Assembly: GCA_017511585.1 (NCBI GenBank)
Contig: JAFWJI010000095.1
Span: forward strand, 1 to 11,054
Direction: 5' to 3'
DNA from: Mycoplasmataceae bacterium
GTDB lineage: Bacteria > Bacillota_I > Bacilli_A > Mycoplasmatales > Metamycoplasmataceae
DNA: 11,054 nt
The translations under genes were made by a program, and so were the position numbers. Under the pieces are notes generated by a model that was given only the letters and a program-made list of their open reading frames with translations, was not told the DNA's origin and made no database searches. Numbering within the stretch: the stretch's first letter is position 1; every line of letters starts with the position of its first letter. Below, one piece after another: positions 6,956 through 11,054 of the stretch.

Positions 6956-7855
6956 TTAAAAAACACATTTTGTATTTATTCATCATTGAGGAAAATTAAA
7001 AATTCCATTTGGGTTAATAATTAATAGTGAAGATAAAACAACAAAACTTATAACACCAATTAAAGCAATAAAATCAAATCATCCAAACTTCCAACTTCTA
7101 TAAGAAGTTCTTTTAAGATAAGGATCATATCCTCTTGTTTCCATGGCATTAGCTAAATCATCTGCTTTAGTAAATGAAGAAACAAATAAAGGTATGATTA
7201 AAACAATTACTGAATTAATTTTAGTTTTTATTGAACCATTTTTAAAATCCATACCTCTTGATGCTTGAGCTTTAAAAATTCTTGAAGCTTCATCTACAAG
7301 AGTTGGAACAAAACGGAATGCAATTGTTATTATCATTGTAAAAATATGTACTGGAATTTTAATTAATTTTAATGGATAAAAATAAAAATCTAATGCCTTT
7401 GTTATTAAAACAGATTGTGTAGAAAGAGTTAATAATGTCATTGTTAGCATAATTGCATAAATTCTAAAAACTACAGATAAAGTTGTCATTACAATAACAT
7501 AATCTATTTTTACAATCCCTTTAAAATGTCATCATCAATTAACTTTTCAATCAAAATTCTCGCCAGGTTGTAATTGGTGAGTATTATCAGAAGTATCTAA
7601 AACAAACATATTTATTATAAGAATGAAAAAACCAACAATAATTGGCATGATCATCATTTTTAATAAATGCAATGGTTTACGTGTTGCAATAATAAAAGAA
7701 ATTAATAAAGGAAAAACTAAAATCGCTTGCAAAATAAAAGTATTTGCTAAAAAAAATAAAACAATAAATGAAATATTTGAAAATAATTTTATTCTAGCAT
7801 CCATTTTATGAATAATGGAATCACCAGGAATATAACGACCAATATTTATTTTCAT
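6956..7855 (-). CDS. ecfT: ECF transporter transmembrane coupling protein EcfT
   Basis: EcfT is the membrane scaffold linking the two ATPases EcfA1/EcfA2 to exchangeable substrate-binding S proteins that import vitamins or other micronutrients. The product is 299 residues with several hydrophobic segments: about 28-45 and 48-65, 73-92, 120-150, 168-190, 211-228 and a last one about 259-281. The two conserved coupling-helix motifs are visible as AQASRG (about 197-201) and AMETRG (about 237-242); these contact the ATPases. Just before the ORF centre (about 102-120) the protein reads FDWKVNWWWHF, with three consecutive TGA Trp codons. The start ATG follows an AAGGAG located in the end of ecfA2, with 5 bp between the genes. 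The C-terminal tail (NFPQWWINTKCVF) after the last segment is unusual in having two Trp. ligA follows 10 bp downstream. Confidence 0.9.
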
Positions 7856-7860
7856 TTTAA

Positions 7861-8772
7861 CTATTTACTCCTTTTTATTTCGTATATTTTATTTACCAAT
7901 TCATCAATTGTTTTTACATATGGAATTTTAGTATCATATTTTTGATTTATTTTATTTGTTAATGAAATTAATTTTGGAACACTCATTTCATTTTCGCGTA
8001 AAAACTCTTCATCTGATAATATTTTTAATGTTTCATCATTTTTAATTATTTTTCCATCTTTTATAAAAATAGTTCTTTTAGTGTATTCTAAAATATCATC
8101 TAAATTATGGCTAACAATAATAATTGTTGTTCCATCTTTTGATAAAGTTTCAAAAAGATCTAACATTTCTTTAGCGCCTTGAGGGTCTAATCCTGCTGTA
8201 GGTTCATCAAAAACTAAAATACTTGGTTTCATTGCTATTATTCCTGCAATTGCAACTCTTCGTTTTTGTCCACCAGATAATTCAAATGGATTTCTATCTA
8301 AAAACGATTCATCTAGACCCACTTTTACAATTACTTCTTTTGCTATTTTTTTAGCTTCTTCTTTTGATATTCCTATATTTATTGGACCAAAAATAATATC
8401 TTTTTCAATTGTTTCTTCAAATAATTGATACTCTGCAAATTGAAAAACAATTCCTACCAATTTTCTTATTTCATTTATTTTTTTAATTTTTCTTCAAGAT
8501 TTTTTTATTACTCTAGTTTTTAGTTGTTCTTCTATTTGATTAGTTTTTCTGTTTTTAGTTTGTACCAAATATTCAAATTCAATAGAACCTTTTTCAGGAA
8601 TTAATAAACAATTAAGATGTTCTATTAAGGTTGTTTTACCACTACCTGTAGGTCCAATTATTCCTATGAATTCATTTTGGTCGATTTGAAAAGAAACATT
8701 TGAAACTGCTTCAATTTTTTTATTAATATTCAAATCAAAAGAATGACTAATATTTATTAGTTTTATTTTCAT
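7861..8772 (-). CDS. ecfA2: ECF transporter ATP-binding protein EcfA2
   Basis: EcfA2 is one of the two ABC ATPases that power the ECF energy-coupling module on the inner face of the membrane. The product is 303 residues, with one TGA read as Trp just after ...RVIKKS (about 93). It has Walker A GPTGSGKT (40-47), a Q-loop FQFAEYQLFEE with Gln about 111, signature LSGGQ (165-169), Walker B ILVFDEPTAGLDP (Asp189, Glu190) and the switch His in VSHNL (about 222). The FQFAEYQLFEET variant is typical of EcfA2, in contrast to FQNPDNQ in EcfA1. Compared with generic ABC ATPases it has an insertion of about 30 charged residues after Walker A (YLVQTKNRKTNQIEEQLKTRVIKK). Start ATG has GGAG 5 nt upstream and overlaps the end of ecfA1 by 10 bp. 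Stop TAG is 5 bp before ecfT. Confidence 0.93.
7868..7873 (-). promoter_or_regulatory. Shine-Dalgarno of ecfT inside the end of ecfA2
   Basis: On the minus strand AAGGAG lies 12 nt before the ecfT ATG, a longer spacing than usual but a perfect core. It sits in the last codons of ecfA2, so ecfT translation may be coupled to ecfA2 termination. Confidence 0.55.
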
Positions 8773-9560
8773 AAATTCTCCAAAAATTCATCAATATCAT
8801 AAGTAGGAATCATTCAATCTATTTTTGAAGAAACTTTATATATAAAAGGATGATCTATTTTTGATTTTTTAATAAGCTCATGATTTTTAAATAATTCTTT
8901 CGGACTTCCAGAAGCAATTATTTTACCATTTGAAAATATAATACAATTATCAGCTAATATTGCTTCATCCATATCATGAGTTATAGAAATTAAAGTTTTT
9001 TGTCTTGTTAATTTAATATCTTGTATTATTTTTAAAACATCTTCTTTTCCTTTTGGATCTAACATAGAAGTCACTTCATCAAAAATTATTATTTCAGGAT
9101 TTAATGCTAAAACAGAAGCAATTGCAACTCTTTGTTTTTGACCACCTGATAATGTATGTGGTTCTCTATTTAAAAAATTTCCCATATCAACTTTATTTAG
9201 TAAGTCCTTTATTATTGGGAACATTAATTTTGGATTTACATTTGAATTTTCTAATCCAAATGCTAAATCATCTTCAACTGTGGAACCAATAAATTGATTA
9301 TCAGGATTTTGAAAAATTATTCCTACCTTCTTTCTTATTTGTCTTAAAGAAGATTTTTTAATCATTATTCCATCAATATATATTTCTCCATCAGTAGGTT
9401 TGTAAATACCAGAAATCAACTTAGAAAAAGTAGATTTTCCAGAACCATTATGACCTAGTATTACTGTATATTTAAACTTTGGAATATCAATATCAACACC
9501 ATCTAAAGCGTATTTTTTTGCTCCCTGATATTTAAATTTTAATTCTCTAACTTTAACCAT
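8763..9560 (-). CDS. ecfA1: ECF transporter ATP-binding protein EcfA1
   Basis: EcfA1 is the partner ATPase of EcfA2 in the shared ECF energy-coupling module. The product is 265 residues, with Trp codons TGA near the C-terminus (KIDWMIP and the penultimate codon). It has Walker [10 protein letters not shown] (36-44), Q-loop [20 protein letters not shown] (Gln84), signature LSGGQ (137-141), Walker [14 protein letters not shown] (Asp161, Glu162) and switch His195 in SITHDMDEA. The FQNPDNQ and DE-TSMLDP motifs mark the CbiO/EcfA1 subgroup. The C-terminal extension (DIDEFLENL) after the ATPase core resembles the subunit-contact helices of this family. Start ATG at 9560 is preceded by GGATATAAG; a minus-strand TATAAT lies about 27 bp upstream. 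It is the first gene of the operon ecfA1-ecfA2-ecfT-ligA and overlaps ecfA2 by 10 bp. No S component is encoded in the window. Confidence 0.95.
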
Positions 9561-9586
9561 AACTTATATCCACAAAATTTGTAAAT

Positions 9587-9592
9587 ATTATA
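9587..9592 (-). promoter_or_regulatory. Probable -10 box of the ecf-ligA operon
   Basis: TATAAT on the minus strand would start transcription near 9580, giving a leader of about 20 nt that includes the GGATATAAG ribosome binding site of ecfA1. The six bases overlap a + strand TATAAT (9589-9594) because the site is palindromic. No clear -35 is visible. Confidence 0.5.
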
Positions 9593-9641
9593 ATTTAATT
9601 AACATTAAAAACTACCAAAATATAAATTCTTTATTATGTTA

Positions 9642-9647
9642 TATAAT
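9642..9647 (+). promoter_or_regulatory. -10 box of ppa, only 8 bp before the start codon
   Basis: TATAAT within TATGTTATATAATATAAAC, with a TG three bases further upstream than the classical extended -10 spacing. Transcription would start at about 9654, two bases before the ATG at 9656, so the mRNA would be leaderless or nearly so. There is no purine-rich Shine-Dalgarno between the box and ATG, consistent with that reading. Confidence 0.55.
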
Positions 9648-9655
9648 ATAAACAT

Positions 9656-10213
9656 ATGTCACAAAAAGTAATAAATGTTATTATCGAAATACCAAATGGT
9701 TCAAATATAAAATACGAATATGATCGTGATACTAAAAAAATGAAAGTAGATAGAATTTTAAGACAAGGATTTGTTTATCCTGCAAACTATGGTTTTATCG
9801 AAGATGCTCTTGATTGAGATGGTGATGAATTGGATGTATTAGTTTATTCATCTGAATCTTTTGTTCCTGGAGTGCAATTAAAAGCAAGAATTGTTGGAGC
9901 AATGAAAATGATCGATGATGGAGAAACAGATACAAAATTAATTGCTGTTCATCACGATGATTATAGATTGGATAATATAAATTCACTAGAAGATTTACCA
10001 AAAGGTTGATTAGAAAATGTTAAAACATTCTTTTCAACATACAAAAATTGAAAAAGAGAAGGAATTACTAAAGTTCCAGGATTTGAAAATGTTGATTGAG
10101 CTTGAAAAGAATATGAACATTGTTTTAAATTAATGAAAGAATATGGTTATTTACCAAAAAAAGAATTTGTTGAAAAAATGAAGAAAAAACATCCAGAAAA
10201 ATATGAAATTTAA
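9656..10213 (+). CDS. ppa: Inorganic pyrophosphatase, family I
   Basis: It hydrolyses pyrophosphate from nucleic acid and tRNA-charging reactions, pulling them forward; it is soluble, cytoplasmic and Mg-dependent. The product is 185 residues, typical of bacterial family I enzymes. All five Trp codons are TGA, so it is broken up under the standard code. Recognisable active-site positions are Glu11, Lys19-Tyr-Glu21, Arg33, Tyr45 in YPANYGF, the signature DGDELDVLV (Asp55, Asp57, Asp60), [10 protein letters not shown] (two Asp and Lys) and FFSTYKNWK. ATG at 9656 puts [14 protein letters not shown] at the usual N-terminal position. The promoter is only 8 bp upstream. The 3' end overlaps the downstream lipoprotein start by 11 bp, so the two are probably co-transcribed. 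I see no missing catalytic residue. Confidence 0.95.
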
Positions 10214-11054
10214 ATCTAAAACAAATAAAAAACTATTGGTTTCATTTGGTTTATTAAGTTGTGTTGGTTTAGTAACATTACCAATAATTTCTTGTTCTAA
10301 AAATAATGTTGTTAGTTTGAATGAACAACAAATAAATGAACAATTTTCAAAATTTTATAATTCAATTGAAAAATCAAATATTAAAAATAATTTATATTTT
10401 GAAAATTTTAATTTTGATAATCAAACAAATAAAGCAATTTTATCAGTTGATGAAATTGGAAACATAATTTCAATAGAAAAATTATCAAACGCTTATCAAT
10501 ATCAATTTGAACTTACAAAAAATATAGAAGAAAAAACTATTGAAATTGAAATGAAAATGCAATTAAAAAATTCAACAAATAATTCTTTTTTAAATCCATT
10601 AAATGAAAAATATAAAGTTAAAAAAATTAATAATATTAAATCTTTAAATTCTAATCAAAAAAGTAACTTAAATTCTATTTATCAAAATTGACAAACAAAT
10701 GGTGCTAATAGCTTAAAAATCACAAATATTGATAATGATTCAAAATTAGAAAAACAAAATTATCAAAACATATTGCCTTCTTATTTAAGTTTAAATAATA
10801 TTGAATTGAATTTTGATTTACAGAATAATACAAGTCAAGATTTTGTGTTTGATTTTAATTATAATTTCAATGATATTAATGGTACTATAAATGCATCATT
10901 AGATATTTTAAATAACGAAACACAACTAAAATATTATGTTAATAACTTTCAAGAAGTTAGTCAAATTCAAATAAGTGGATTTGCTAATGAAAAAACTAGA
11001 AATACTGAAATACAAAACTTGTATGATACATTATCTGAAACATTTAATCTTAAA
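10203..11054 (+). CDS. Mycoplasma-type surface lipoprotein (C-terminus beyond window)
   Basis: The visible part is 284 residues and continues past the right edge; it includes one TGA-encoded Trp (QNWQTNG, near residue 164). The N-terminus [10 protein letters not shown] is followed by a hydrophobic stretch and the lipobox IISC, so the acyl anchor is expected at Cys31. The mature protein is Asn/Ile/Lys-rich and beta-like, with two similar segments: [23 protein letters not shown] (about 86-108) and [26 protein letters not shown] (about 219-244), each preceded by hydrophilic helices ([13 protein letters not shown] and, at the edge, a related [12 protein letters not shown]). This suggests repeated domains. 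I recognise no specific family. ATG at 10203 overlaps the ppa stop by 11 bp and has only a weak ribosome binding site, implying translational coupling. Confidence 0.85.

Noticed and set aside
9104..9292. 62-codon + strand ORF inside ecfA1.
   Set aside because: It is antisense to conserved ATPase coding sequence and has no ribosome binding site or family resemblance; the same applies to the + strand ORFs at 1234-1434, 5003-5278 and 7623-7811.
9795..10001. 68-codon minus-strand ORF opposite ppa.
   Set aside because: It is a reverse-complement shadow of the pyrophosphatase active-site region, which is clearly the real gene.

Overview
The window looks like a piece of a mollicute (Mycoplasma-type) genome. 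It is extremely AT-rich, lipoproteins have short positively charged signal peptides, and TGA must be read as tryptophan. Six genes (tkt, ruvA, ligA, ecfT, ecfA2, ecfA1), inorganic pyrophosphatase and the right-hand lipoprotein are full-length or continuous only if in-frame TGA codons are Trp. I do not assign a species.

Layout, left to right. (1) Positions 2-136: the C-terminal end of a + strand gene, perhaps a nucleotidyltransferase. (2) A minus-strand pair, transketolase (2479 to 539) followed 18 bp later by a small lipoprotein (520 to 143). The pair has a clear -10 box and, just upstream, a rho-independent terminator with no obvious client gene. (3) A gene-free stretch, about 2593-3178, with purine-rich repeats, a GC-rich inverted repeat, several minus-strand -10 boxes and an rRNA-leader-like boxA motif; it may encode a minus-strand RNA. 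(4) A + strand operon: a 60-residue protein of unknown function, ruvA and ruvB (Holliday-junction branch migration). (5) Running toward it, a minus-strand operon ecfA1-ecfA2-ecfT-ligA: the energy-coupling module of an ECF vitamin/micronutrient importer followed 10 bp later by NAD-dependent DNA ligase. ruvB and ligA overlap tail to tail by 8 bp. (6) From the divergent promoter region at 9561-9655, a + strand pair: inorganic pyrophosphatase, probably on a leaderless mRNA, overlapping by 11 bp the start of a larger lipoprotein that runs off the window.

Functionally the genes are core metabolism (transketolase, pyrophosphatase), DNA repair and replication (RuvAB, LigA), nutrient uptake (EcfA1A2T, needing substrate-binding S proteins encoded elsewhere) and surface lipoproteins. 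No mobile element, CRISPR array, tRNA or rRNA gene is visible. The least explained part is the 2.6-3.2 kb intergenic region. The housekeeping genes are ordinary; the more unusual points are in gene arrangement and non-coding structure.
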